Below, piece after piece: positions 8,952-20,487 of a DNA stretch of 64,000 nucleotides. Source of the DNA: Cytospora piceicola (Eukaryota > Ascomycota > Sordariomycetes > Diaporthales > Cytosporaceae); the NCBI GenBank assembly GCA_023375675.1, contig JALQBC010000007.1, positions 682,001 through 746,000 on the forward strand. Reading direction: 5' to 3'. The position numbers and the translations under genes were made by a program. The stretch's first letter is position 1, and each line of letters starts with the position of its first letter. The notes beneath the pieces were generated by a model that saw only the letters and a list, made by a program, of their open reading frames with translations, was not told the origin of the DNA and ran no database searches.

Positions 8952-11631
8952 ATGGAGGCAGAAGAACGGCCAGATGAGTGCAACAGGGCAGGAGAAGAAG
9001 AAGCTCTGAGGAACAGATCGTTGCTTGTCCTGTATGGGACAGAAACTGGAAACAGCCAGGAGATTGCCCAAGAAATCAGCCGGGCTGCTGAGAGACTGCG
9101 ATTCCAGACCGATATAGAAGAGATGAATGATGTGCCTCTAGTGAGCCCTACTCTACAGTCCATAAACACCACCAAAGGAAGAAACCCCTTCTTTGGAACT
9201 CGCTGGATAATCTGACAAGAGTCTTTTCAGAAAGAGCTAGCCCAATACTCCATCGCGATATTCGTCACATCTACGACCGGTCAAGGGGATGTGCCAGCTA
9301 ACGCCGCCCTTTTCTGGAAGAGTCTCTTGAGAAAGAAGCTACCGCCGACTTGTCTGGGCCAGCTCAAGTTCACCACTTTTGGCCTTGGTGACAGCTCTTA
9401 TCCAAAGTGAGACAGCCTCCGTTGTGTGCATTTACTGGAAGGGAAACTAATCAACTTTTTGACAGGTTCAACTGGTCTGCTAGGAAATTGCAGAAACGTC
9501 TCTTGCAGCTTGGTGCCATCGAGTTTCACTCTGCTGGCGAAGGAGACGAGAGGCACGACAACGGGTGAGCACATTACCATACGTCTTTCCTTCAAACTTC
9601 GCCGTCAGAGGCATACCATTTTTGCCTTCTTTTCGAGGTTATCACACGTGACCAACAAGGCTGTGGGCACCTTGTTGCCATCGGTCTTTCCTCGTCCAAT
9701 GCTATGCCGTGGACCTGTTCTAACTTTGTACCAGAATTGACAGCATTTACATGCCCTGGTTCCAGGACTTGAAGGCCAAACTTCTAGCCGACTTTCCCCT
9801 CCCAGACGGCATTGAGCCAATACCAGACGACGCCCTTCTCCCGCCAAAGTACCCGATTACAGTGGCTGAAATGAAGACAAATCCGCTGGCCGACCAGCGG
9901 TGGGAGGCGTATCGCGAGAAACACGCGGCGCTCAGTCATATCGAGAATCCCAAAAGCGAGAAGCAGGAGCGTGACGATGAGGATGCCCGCCGCAGCGATC
10001 CTAATGGCATCGGCGAATCTTTCAGGCGAGGCGGAGTCACTGCCCTGTATCCCAATCATGGAAATATTGACAACCTTGACAACGACAACATCCTCAAGGA
10101 CCATCACGACCAGTACGATCTCCAGGACGGGATCCAAGATGGTCATCACAATTCGTCAGGGCTGCTACCTATTCCAGGAACATTCAAGGCGGAGTTGATG
10201 CAAAACGAACGAATCACTCCCAAATCACACTGGCAAGACGTGCGACAGCTCAAACTCCATGTCTTCAGGACGCCATGGAGCAACGAACACCTGCCAACTA
10301 TCGGGCCCGGTTGGACTGTGGTCGTTTACCCCAAGAACTTCCCCGCCGATGCTGAGGCACTGATCCGGTTGATGGGCTGGGAGGAAAGCGCGGACAAGCT
10401 CATCATCTGGCAATACAGCGGACCAAACGTTGATCACCGACTCCCAATGACCAAAAAGGGGGGTATAAGACGTCCCCGTGGGCTGCACCCTCCGAACGAT
10501 GCTACCCTGCGGGACCTGCTCATTCACAACATCGACTTCAATGCCGTTCCGACCCGTACATTCTTGAAGGATCTATGCAGACATACCCAAGACGAACGCG
10601 AGAAAGAACGCCTGTTAGAGCTCACCCACGAGTCGGACTCACAAGAGTTTTACGACTATACATCTCGACCTCGACGCACAATCTTAGAGGTGCTCGGAGA
10701 TTTCCCAGGTGTGAAAATACCATTAGAATACGCCCTAGAGACTTTCCCGATAATTCGTGGAAGGTTGTTCAGCATCGCCAACCACACTGAAGCCCATGAA
10801 TCGCAAACCGCACAGTTTCATGAGATTGAGGTCCTTGCAGCCATGGTCGAGTACAAGACTATCATCCGCAAGCCTAGACAGGTAAGTCTTGAACTTTTCT
10901 CTAGCCTCCACCTCACTCTGTACATTGCGCATAAATGCTGACACGATTTCTAGGGTCTCTGCTCCCGGTACCTCAAGTCGTTGGAACCAAGAACGATTAT
11001 GCACGTTGGATTGTTGAGAGGATACCCTCCCCCAACTGGCGACCTCCATGTCGAACGACCACTCATCGCCATCGGCACCGGCACCGGCATCGCGCCGATA
11101 CGCAGCATCATCCAGGAGCGTAACACGTACGAAAAGGTAGGACGCATGCTGCTCTTCTTCGGTGCCCGGAACAGGGAGGCAGATTTCTACTACCGCAAGG
11201 ACTGGCCCAAGTACGACCACCTCGAGGTCATCCCCGCCTTCTCGCGCGACCCCGTCACCGAGTCCGAAAAGGCCTTCCTCGACCCCTACAAGCTGCAGAC
11301 CCTGGACGTCCTCAGGACCGAGTACGACGGCCTCAGCCCCCTGGCCGAGCCCATGAACGCCACCAACATGCCGTGGCTGCAGAGCTTCGACTACGACCGC
11401 GGCAAGATGTACATCCAGCACCAGGTCCGCCGGCACGCGCAGAAGATCTGCGCCCTGATCGGCGGGCACACCGCGCCGCCCATCTTTGTCATCTGTGGCA
11501 ACTCGGGCAGGATGCAGGTTTCTGTCCGGCGGGCCCTCGAGGATGCCCTGGTGCTGGGGGGATTGGCGACGGACAACGAGCAGGCGAAGAGGATGCTGCA
11601 GGACTGGGGCATGTGGGTTGAGACTTGGTAG
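8952..11631 (+). CDS. TAH18: NADPH-dependent diflavin oxidoreductase Tah18 (NDOR1)
   Basis: Transfers electrons from NADPH via FAD and FMN to Dre2, an early step of cytosolic Fe-S protein assembly. Five exons: 8952-9140, 9231-9406, 9466-9564, 9735-10881 and 10954-11631; 762 aa. The flavodoxin domain starts LLVLYGTETGNSQEIAQEI (FMN loop about residues 29-35) and has FVTSTTGQGDVPANA and FGLGDSSYPKFNW across an intron. The FAD domain has RLFSIAN, a variant RxYS motif. The NADPH domain has IAIGTGTGIAPIRSIIQER and LLFFGARNREADFYY, and the protein ends WVETW like other NDOR1 members. It is longer than yeast Tah18 (623 aa), mainly through an Asp/Asn/His-rich insert (about 10000-10190) between the flavodoxin and FAD domains. 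Intron joins restore K-F-N-W and N-G-I-D in frame. Confidence 0.95.
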
Positions 11632-12345
11632 ATGGGCTGGATGTCGTAGGAGACGGTGGTGCTGTGCTGCATGGTGTACGTAGTGCCTTACATAGAGCGT
11701 CGGGCTGTATACGTCGAGACCTTGTTTCTCGGAGCAGCTTGCTGCTTTAGTCTACTTGTGCCTTCATAGGCATCGCTTAGTTAAGAAACAGCACTGGGAC
11801 GTTAAATTTGGCGCACGCAACGTCTTCAGATCAATGAGACTTTTGGGTACATGGCTCGCATTAGGAAATGCTGTTCACTTTGAACTCTCACAGTTTTCTC
11901 GACGTTTGACGATAACCAGGTTTAAATAGTTTTGTTTGATTATTTTCCCGTTTTCTATCCACTCAAGTGTGACGAGCTTCTCCACGTCACCTGATTATAT
12001 ACACGTACATACAATACAGTGCAGTACAAATAGCAAGTAATTCATCACGGTCGTGGCCCGCTACTCGTCCACGCCGCATAGTAGTATATCCTCAACGCCT
12101 CGCAGAAACATGTTCTTAGCCGCCGTGGTCATATGTTGTTCCGGTACACCCCACCCACCCTCCGGTCCGTCCGTTACCCAATATGGGTATGTTCCCCAAA
12201 CGCCATCGCAGGATGTGGTATTTTAAAAAAGCAAACCGAAGAGATTCAAGACATAGTAAATGGATTATGAGGCCGTTGAAGGTGGTGTGTTTTTGCGTAT
12301 ATAGCAGAACAAGGAAAAGAACCGCCGAGGCGGTGTCCCCCCCCC
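11632..12345. other. Convergent 3' intergenic region
   Basis: 3' flanks of TAH18 and the convergent gene on the other strand. AT-richer than the surrounding genes. Nothing recognised. Confidence 0.5.
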
Positions 12346-13872
12346 TCACCGGTCGTCCTCGAAGCTGAACCTCCTCGCCGAGGGCTGCGGGATGTGCACC
12401 ATGTCGCCCTCGCCGCCGACCCGCTCCTGGCCCAGCATGGACAGGTTCCGCACGACCTGCGCCTGGATGCGCGCCTCCTCCTCGACGGTGAAGTTGCTCC
12501 CCAGGCTGTCGGCCGACCGGCGCCGCGGGTCGTCGGCCGCCACGGCCGCCGCCGCCGCCCGGGGCTGCCGGTAGGGAGCGGGAGGGGGAGGCGGCGGGGG
12601 GGAGTCCTGCCGGGCCGGGCGGTGGCGGCGCGTGGACTTTGCGGCGCGGCGGATGGTCGAGGAGAAGGAGTTGCTGCTGTGGTGGTGGTGGTGGCGTGCC
12701 TCCTCGACGGGGGTGGTGGCCCTGGGCGCCGGCCGGGGCTTCTGGGGCTGGAACTGGAGGTGTTTTGGTGAGATGTTGTCGGGCAAGGGGCCGAGGCAGA
12801 TGATGTTGTCGGAGTCGATGGGGGCCCTCTGGCTCTGGAGATAGGTCGGGGTTGGTGGGAGCTGGAAGCGGGGTTCCATCTGGTCGCTTGAGGCCGACCT
12901 GCTCATAGAGTGTGCCGGCCCAGTGGACTCGAGCGAGATAGGAGAGCGAGGTTGCGGGCTCGACCGGTTAGAACTGGAGGATTGTGTTGATCGTGGGCCA
13001 TATGTGAAGCTCGGTGCAGTGTCGTCGTTTGGTGATAACGAGGGCACAGGTGAGTCTACATAAGGCTCGTAGTAGTCGTACGGCGAATAGGGGATGTAGG
13101 TTGCGGTGGAGATGGTATCGGATTGGCCCCTCGAGATAGATATAGATGTTGTGGGTGGAGGCACGATTGTCAGGGGAGAAGGAACATCGAAACGCCGAGT
13201 CTGCCTGTCCGATTGGTGAGGGATCGTTGACGAAGGCATGGAAGGCATCACGTTGGCATTCTCGAAGGGTGGCACAGAAGCAGAATATGGAGCATCGTCT
13301 GGTCTGTAATGGTCGACCGGGTTTCCATCCCACTCTGCCTTGCCCACCGAAGGAGTATGAGCTGGAAAGTACCCATGTGGCTGCCTCTCCATCCCTGGAT
13401 CCGGCAGCTCGTAGGGTGTCGAATCTTGTGCCCAATTCGTTCCGAAATCATGCAGGCCATACATGGAGGGAAACCCATGGCTGCTCAGGTCGACCACGGG
13501 TTCTCCTTCGGGCTGGTAGTTCCGAGAAACCTCCTTGGCTTCCTGGCCATCCGACCTCCGCCGTCTCTGGCGGAATTTGGAGAGCACGTGCCCGAGGCGT
13601 GACATGGGGACCTCCTCCCTCGTGTCGAAGGCGCTGTCCTTCAAGCCGTCCGGCGTGTCTGTCCTTGGGGTCCGCCTTGGCTTCCGCCTCTGGGAGCCAC
13701 AACGGCAGAAGGTGGCGACGGCGACACTCATAAGCCCGGCCGTCCTGCTGCACATGCCGACAGCCGATCCGGGCTTTGTCCTCGTCGGTATCTTGACGAG
13801 GTGGTTGCTGGCTGCCTTGTCAAGCGAGACCAGGGTGTGGTTTGAGCCAGGGAGTTGAAATTCAAGGGCCAT
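12346..13872 (-). CDS. Hypothetical Ser/Pro-rich, largely disordered protein
   Basis: One uninterrupted frame of 508 codons. I do not recognise a domain. The N-terminal 120 residues are basic (KIPTRTKP, GSQRRKPRRTPR, SKFRQRRRRSDG); the middle is Tyr/Pro/Ser-rich (YIPYSPYDYYEPYVDSPVPS); the C-terminal third has a His5 run, a Pro8 run and an Ala-rich block, then a short helix-forming segment FTVEEEARIQAQVVRNLSML and a tail RRFSFEDDR. An acidic-hydrophobic helix after a disordered region could be a protein-binding site, which is inference. A later start (MSRLGHVLSKF at 13604) is possible. The long upstream region suggests a regulated gene, without direct evidence. Confidence 0.7.
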   Translation of the reverse strand: MALEFQLPGSNHTLVSLDKAASNHLVKIPTRTKPGSAVGMCSRTAGLMSVAVATFCRCGSQRRKPRRTPRTDTPDGLKDSAFDTREEVPMSRLGHVLSKFRQRRRRSDGQEAKEVSRNYQPEGEPVVDLSSHGFPSMYGLHDFGTNWAQDSTPYELPDPGMERQPHGYFPAHTPSVGKAEWDGNPVDHYRPDDAPYSASVPPFENANVMPSMPSSTIPHQSDRQTRRFDVPSPLTIVPPPTTSISISRGQSDTISTATYIPYSPYDYYEPYVDSPVPSLSPNDDTAPSFTYGPRSTQSSSSNRSSPQPRSPISLESTGPAHSMSRSASSDQMEPRFQLPPTPTYLQSQRAPIDSDNIICLGPLPDNISPKHLQFQPQKPRPAPRATTPVEEARHHHHHSSNSFSSTIRRAAKSTRRHRPARQDSPPPPPPPAPYRQPRAAAAAVAADDPRRRSADSLGSNFTVEEEARIQAQVVRNLSMLGQERVGGEGDMVHIPQPSARRFSFEDDR

Positions 13873-16800
13873 GGTTGCAATCGCGTTTGAATATCAGGCT
13901 GATTTCCGTCGAGAGCTGTGAGGCCAGATGGAAATATGCGGCATGCACAATCGGAAGCGCGAAAAGTTGCACGATGACGGGGAGTATTCGAGATTATGGT
14001 GACTTGACGGGCATAAATCCTTGTGTCATATCGTCTTGTAGGATCAAGACCAGGGGAAAATTCCAAGACGGCGGTATTGTTTGCGCTGGATCAGGTTCAG
14101 GTCATGCAAAGGGCATAATCGGATATGGTGTAAGCCTCGAAGCGGTAAACTGCCTAGTGAGTGGTCAACGGCTTGGGGGAGATTTGTCCCGTGTCGTCCA
14201 CCTCCAATCGTTTCCGAAATCTCGATATTGCTGGATAGATCCCGACCGTTTTCAGTGATTAGGACGGGGGGTCAAGTTCAAGGGAAGTAAGGTTCACTAT
14301 ATGGGAAAGTTGAAACACAAGGAAATACAAGGTAAGGAAGAAGAAGGAGAAGGAGAAGGATTCCTAATATGTGTGGCTCTTGATGATTGTTGAATGAACG
14401 ATCACTCAGCAGGCAGCTGGACAATCGGTCGTCGGGCGTACAATATAACTAGACATATGCACATCATATAAGCAAGGGTCCCCAGCCAGCTGTTGGCCAA
14501 TACTCGGGTGGGTGTGTGTGGGTGCGGATGATACGGAATGTGGTTGTGTGGTGGTGTGTGGTGGTGGTATGGTGTGCCTGGCGGTGATTTGCAGGTCCAG
14601 TCAATCCAATCACTCAGTCAGTCCTACGGGACTTTTGCTACCGTAACCAGCGTACCATATGTTTTGGATGGACCATGCCGATCCCGACCAAATGATAATT
14701 GAGAGGCTACAGATTGCCTAATCCTGGTGCTGTGGGTGAACTGAAGGAAGGATTTTGACTTTGATGAGGGTTCGCACACAAGCCGAAAGATTGGGCTCCA
14801 GCCCGGGCCATTTCCTCACTTGATGAACCTGTCTCCCCTCCTGGTCGCCATGTGGTTTGCAGGTCCTGGTTCAGGTGTTGGTTCAGCCTGGTTCAGGTGT
14901 TGGTCCGGGTCCTGATGATGCGAATCGAGCGTTGAGATGAGGCGTGGAGAGAAGGAAGATAAGGTAGCAGTGGTGGATGATGATACTCCACACAAAGTAC
15001 CCTACTCAGTACATACCATATTTCCAAGGATCCGTATCCGCAGGACACAATGTCGAGTGGTCTTTTTGTATTTTCCCTAGGCGAGGTCCACAACCACTGC
15101 ACATCAACTCGATTGATTGCTGCAGTTGAATTGCTGTGCCTGTGTGCCTGTGTGCCTGAGTTGAGCCCCGCCGATCGTCCACAGCGCACCGACAACACTG
15201 ACAACCCACTGAGCTAACCCACTACAGTACACAGTAGACAACCTAACAGCTTATCATAGTAGGTATCAAGCTACCTACCTACACTGGTACATGGGTGCTA
15301 ACCTAGCCTGCCTACCTAGGTACTTGCACCACGTAGGTATGCCTAATGTTACAGTACTCTGCTTAGGTACCTACCCTTGTCGCCACTGCCCATGCTTCAA
15401 CGCCCTCTCTCCGTAGCCAATATCTTCCACTACGTACAGTATAGTACGACTCTTTCTCCTGCTTGCTGCAGGCGTGTTCTCTTTCCCTTGAGTTGAGTTT
15501 GACATGGACGGACAATATCGAGTGACAAAGAACCCAACCTCCAACTCGAATGGCATCAAATGTCCTTTTGTTTCCTCTCTTCCTTCCCTTCCTCGGAGTC
15601 CATTTTGGCGGGGCTCATGATCACAGGGCCCAATGTTCCGCCTCGAACCCTTTGAGATCAACGTCATGACCAGACTGGACACGAAAGGCCTATCACAATA
15701 CGAAAAGAGAGAAAGAAGAAGAACAAAAGGCGGCTCGACCCAAAGCCCCCGGTCATTACCCCCCCGTCCACCAATGCCACCGAGAGGATTCGTATCCATG
15801 CCATGCCACGCGATGCTCAGGATCCTTGCAGACGGGACCTGATCAATCCTGTTCAAAGCCACCCCCAGGAACGCTCCTCATTGGATCGGCTGCCCACCAC
15901 GAACACGGCCCACGGGAATGGGGAATGGGGAAGGAGAGGAAACCTTCAGCTGAGGCCTGCGGTCCTCTTCGCGCGAGCATCACTATTGGTCGCGGCCGCT
16001 GAGCATCCGACCCTTGGAGCCCCCCCCCCCCGGCTCCAGCACACTCCGATGACCAGAAAGCACGGCCTCTCCGATGTCAATTGTGTATGTGTGTATGTAG
16101 GTATGTGTGGATCCGTGGCTGGGTTCTTAGCCTGGCGCAGTCCCAAACTATCTGGCCTGTCTGCATCGACTGTCGTCGGCTCGAACACGTGGGGGGTCCA
16201 TGTCTCTTTGTCGCACGTCTCCCGTCGACAAAACTGAACCGGTTTCTCGTGCCCGTCCGTTTCGTGGCATGGCCTCACACGCAGCTTGCCTGGCTGCCCA
16301 ACCCTCCAAGCCCCCATCAGCTTCTCGCGGACAAAAAAGTACTTCACCGCCTTCGCCGCGGGAAGTGATCGTGTAGCCAGACCAGGCTCCCTTCGGGGCC
16401 AATCGCAAGCTTGGGGTACGGAGCGTTCTGGTCAGAAGCTTGGTACGTATGCACACAAACCTGCTTATTGGGCCAGCTGCCGTCCCCGTCGGCATGGATG
16501 GCGTGGAATGTATGCACTGCGATATTGCTAATGCCTTAGCAGCCTTCCATGAAACAAGCAACACGTCCGCGGGATACTACACAGGGGTGATTGGTAGTGC
16601 ATATGTCCTCTGGGAATGTGTGCCGGAGAAAACAATTAGCCCCTCCGCTATGCCTTAGGGACGCCTGCTTATGTAGGCAAGCCTTCGTGGTGTGGTCCCT
16701 ACGGTTCCACGATGCAGCCACACGGCGGCGCCAGGTCTCGCATGCCCCTGTCGTGTACTACAGACAATGAAGGGGCTCAATGTTAAGCCGCGGCAATCTC

Positions 16801-17550
16801 CGTTCTCACAGTTCTGTCGGCACAGCGTAGATACATACGTTGGTGTGCAGGGTACCCGGAACGTAAAACCACCATCACGCTTCGTCAAATCTGTTTTCCT
16901 CGTCCAGCGGGATCCAAACATTTATTCAAACCCTTTGGTTCTCCACGGTGGGATTCCTGCCGTCTCAGGGGCGGCAGCAACGGCGGGCGATGAGACGTGA
17001 TGCATTGAGGATGGCCTGCGAATTTAATCGGAAAACAATGTGACACCCGATAATACTGCGCGAGTGAATGCTGCTATACGAGGCCTACGTGCGAAAAGTT
17101 ATTGACTTCCTTGGCGGGCACATCTTCCAGATCACAGTCAAAAGTCATTTACATGTATAACTCTTACTCACATATATGAGCTTTCGCCAGCAGATCCTAA
17201 GATAACACATTCTCATCCCACCGAAAATAAGAATGTTATCCAGACAACGACGAAGTCAAACAGTGACTATGGAAATAACGACCATGGAAATTCCGGGTTC
17301 GTTGCCAGCTATTTCAGAGGGCGAAGTGACAGATGTGGTTCCAACGGAGGCCGCTGTATACCTACCTAAGTAGGAGACAGGAACCTCGGAAACCGGAGTG
17401 GTGATACCGCTGATACGTGGTCAGAGATCGACCCCAGGTGCCTGGGACGGAAAAAAACATCGATGTTAGTGGCAACTCGGTTTTATCCACTGTACAATCA
17501 ATCCTCATATACAAATACTTCTCCATGATACAGCGCGAGGAGCGACCTGG
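13873..17550. other. Gene-poor region, 3.7 kb
   Basis: No gene supported. 14510-14570 is GT-rich on the plus strand; 14860-14915 repeats GGTTCAGGTGTTGGT-like units. CCTAC/GTAGG and ACCTAGGT motifs cluster at 15262-15376 and 17358-17373. A C run lies at 16021-16030. Frames up to 163 codons (15371-15862 minus, 16148-16564 minus) overlap others and lack conserved features. Confidence 0.45.
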
Positions 17551-18342
17551 TCAACACAGACACGTATCGGGACTCAGAACGGCCGGACACGCTGGGCACT
17601 CTATGTCTTGAATGGCAGTCTCGCCGGAGCCTGGCTGGCTTCCCGGTAGGATGGACTCGAGCTCTTCTTTGCCGGCGTCCACCTCGTCCGCGCAAGACAC
17701 ATCTGTGTCTCTGGGGTTATCGAGTGGGAGGAGATTAGAGCCGTCCATTCTACACACCTGGCCTTCGTGAGCGACCCGCAACATGTTCAGCCTCTTGAAG
17801 TATCGATGGAGGACCACCCATGTCGTGACCGTTTCGACGTCCAGGTCATGAGCAATACTACTGATGATGTATAGAGCTGGCAAGGTTCAGGCGTCCGAGT
17901 ATAAGACTCAATCATCTCGTAATTTTCAGGGGCTCTGATGTGGTATTCTGGTACAACAACTATGGGGTCCGCCATAGCCCAATCTTATAGAAGACCTCGG
18001 GACGTGCAATTACCATTTATTCATGTTCACGACGACATTATGCTTTGCATCAGTTACTTTCCCTTCGTCAACCTTGTGCCCCTTACCCGTGGCCTCGCTT
18101 CAGTCGATGGTAATTGTTTTGATAAGCCTTCGAAAATTCCACTTGTAGGCTTCAATCATAGAATGATAGGTCAGCCAATGGGACAGCCCATCACTACCCA
18201 CACAGCGCAGATTATCAGGCTTGTAGGCGCAAGGGTCGAGAAGGCAGTCAAGTTGGACATAGACAATTATTGGGAAGTTTCCAGCGTTATCTGAGAAGGA
18301 GAAACGTTTCAGAAGTAAGAGTAGATCGAAGCCCCAGCTCAA
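17551..18342 (-). pseudogene. Possible gene remnant or unresolved small gene
   Basis: Three minus-strand segments look protein-like but lie in different frames. 18342-18100 includes YVQLDCLLDPCAYKPDNLRC and LSHWLTYHSMIEAYKWNFRR; 17975-17880 reads MADPIVVVPEYHIRAPENYE; 17881-17551 reads ALYIISSIAHDLDVETVTTW then VVLHRYFKRLNMLRVAHEGQ. A CAG acceptor precedes ALYII, so the last part could be a 3' exon, but I could not place donors that link all three. It may be a decayed gene, or a real gene with exons I misjoined. I recognise no family. Confidence 0.3.
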
Positions 18343-19258
18343 GTGCTACTTGTGATCTAATACTCCGCAGTTCGTAACCCTCACCTGGGAGGTTCGATTC
18401 AAGAATGTGTTTAATAGCCTCAACAATCCATGGGGCAGGCCGCAGTTGTCTGCATTTGACAGTAATGGACCTCTGTGTGACATCACGGTCTCCTGTAATA
18501 TGAGACTATGTACCTAGGCAAGCGCTCCAAGAGGATGTGAACACTGCAGTCTTTCCAGATGATGGTTCGTCGGCTCTTGGACGATGCTACGCCTCAGGAT
18601 ACTGAACTTTGACAACAAAAAAAAGTCCTCTCGTTGGCACCGCTACCTGATGCCATGGTGTCGCCTTGTTCCGAGCGAGTATATATATATATATAGTCTG
18701 GCAGTCAGCTACCGTGCACCATGAACATTGACTGCCTCACAATCCTTCCTATCTCCGGGTAGACGATGTAGGCGAAAGCAAAAGCCACGATGTGCTTCTC
18801 GGAGGAAGGGCATCGAGTGAGAACCCCTCCACCAGACCCTATCCAAGCCACAATCCGACTCGCAGCACAGTATGACAAAGATTCAAGGCTGGCCCGGCCA
18901 ACTAGGACTCTGGGTGCATCGCTTGCTTCCTCTGCACCACTGGTCCTTGTTGTCCTACTGATCGCAGTCCCTGCCTCTTGTTTCTGTCACTCGCCTGCGC
19001 AACCCTAGCCGTCTTGGGCAGAAAGGTTGGGGATCAATTGGGGGTCTTAATCGAGGATGCTACGATATATAACCGACTTTATTCCAAATCCTGTTTGCAG
19101 CTGTTGTTGGTTGCTCTCTTAAGGCCACTACCGGGGGTAGAGTCGAGATGGAAGCTTCAATATCCTTGAGTACACAAGTCGAGTGAAGGATCAGTCCACG
19201 GCCGAACGATGGCTGGATTGCTTTCGACAGTGTTGGTATGACCGTGGAGTCCCATATC
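18343..19258. other. Intergenic
   Basis: Contains a (TA)8 run at 18680-18695 and small random-looking frames. Nothing else recognised. Confidence 0.45.
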
Positions 19259-20335
19259 TCACTTCACGGGCTTCCCGTCGTCGGGATCCTCAAGGTTGGT
19301 GACGCCGAGTTCAAGGTGGAAACAGTCTCTGATGCCCTTGGTGCGAATACTGGGGTGGGCAATCAGCCTTTGAGATGTTTACGATGACAAAATAACATCA
19401 TGGCGTCCAGCGCAGTCCCACGGCCCTCCATTCCCGCAAGTCCCACTGCACTGCACCATCACACTCGCCCCTGACACATTCCCCCCTTGGAGGCCAAACT
19501 CCATTCGCCTCGACAGAGGCGTATATCCCCCCCTCCCGGAAGCGCAGCCGATCCAACCGGAGCCTTACCAAGCCTTCTCTGTATCCTCCACGACGAACCC
19601 AGCATATAGTCGGGCCAGCCACACCGCCGCCCAGAGAAGAGCCCCAACCAGCCCCGACGGCCGGGGCGCCGTGGCGCTCCAGCACGGTGGCGTCCGCCGG
19701 AGGGGAGCGACACCGAAGCCACCGCCCGCCCACGCGCGCCCAGAGCCTCCCCCCCCCCGCCCTTTCCCCCCACGAACAGCTCCGTGGGGACCCCGGCCTC
19801 TCTGGCGCGGGGAGGGGGTGTGGCGGGCGGACCGTGCTCGCCAGACAAACACCGCCGTCAGCGGCGGCGTGCACGCCTGCGTACAGGCCGAGCTCTGTCT
19901 GGGCTGCGGTCCTCGCGCTCGGCTCCGGTGTGCTGGCCGCGACAGGTAATCGTGGGGGTCGTCCGGGGCGTGCGCGTGCAGGGGCCAGACGTCTTGTTTC
20001 ATCCGGTGATGGGGCTTACGTATGGGAACGCGTCCCTGGGTTTGCCCCGTGATGGTGCTAGGAGCGGGAGCACACTCGACGCTACAGTTGTTGAGGAGGG
20101 CGAGGGCCCGTTTGAGAGTGGAAGAGGCGAGGCCTCTGGCCAAGGAAAGGTTGTCTTTGTCATATTTGTCCACGTTGGCAGAGAAGTTACCATGAAACGA
20201 GGAATCTGCCCCACGGATGGCTTGTCGGAGGAGGGGAACAGTAAGAGAAGCGGCAACGTTAGACGCGTGAACTGAAGAGTTGTGAAATGGAGACTGTTGA
20301 ATTGCTGAGGACGAAACGAATGTAACATAGTCCAT
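19259..20335 (-). CDS. Putative small membrane protein; N-terminal exons unresolved
   Basis: The C-terminal end is well supported. A minus-strand frame ending at 19569 encodes LVGALLWAAVWLARLYAGF then VVEDTEKA, a probable membrane helix, followed by donor GTAAGG; an exon at 19349-19259 after CCACCCCAG joins in phase to give CIRTKGIRDCFHLELGVTNL then EDPDDGKPVK and stop. The same frame stays open back to an ATG at 20335 (285 aa in total), but its middle part (about 19640-19960) is Arg/Pro/Gly-rich and unlike a real protein, whereas another frame there reads QTELGLYAGVHAAADGGV. One or more further introns, or a frameshift, are likely. The family is not identified. The region is very GC-rich. 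Confidence 0.45.
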
Positions 20336-20487
20336 TTGTTGAGTTTCTAGCTTTGATTAAAGTTGGGCTAGAAGCAAGTTGATAAATCGCGTCAGGAATC
20401 TCGCAATGACTTCGGCGCGGGAAGGAAAATAAAATGCAGACCCAGAGATCAGTTCACTCAGCATCGACTCGTCCTCCTAGTGCACTA

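Noticed and set aside
18385..18405. GAGGTTCGATTC, a tRNA B-box-like sequence
   Set aside because: No T-arm pairing, acceptor stem or A box at the right distance could be folded around it.
19671..20275. Plus-strand frames of 92-163 codons
   Set aside because: High-GC shadow frames; the minus strand has splice-consistent protein sequence here.
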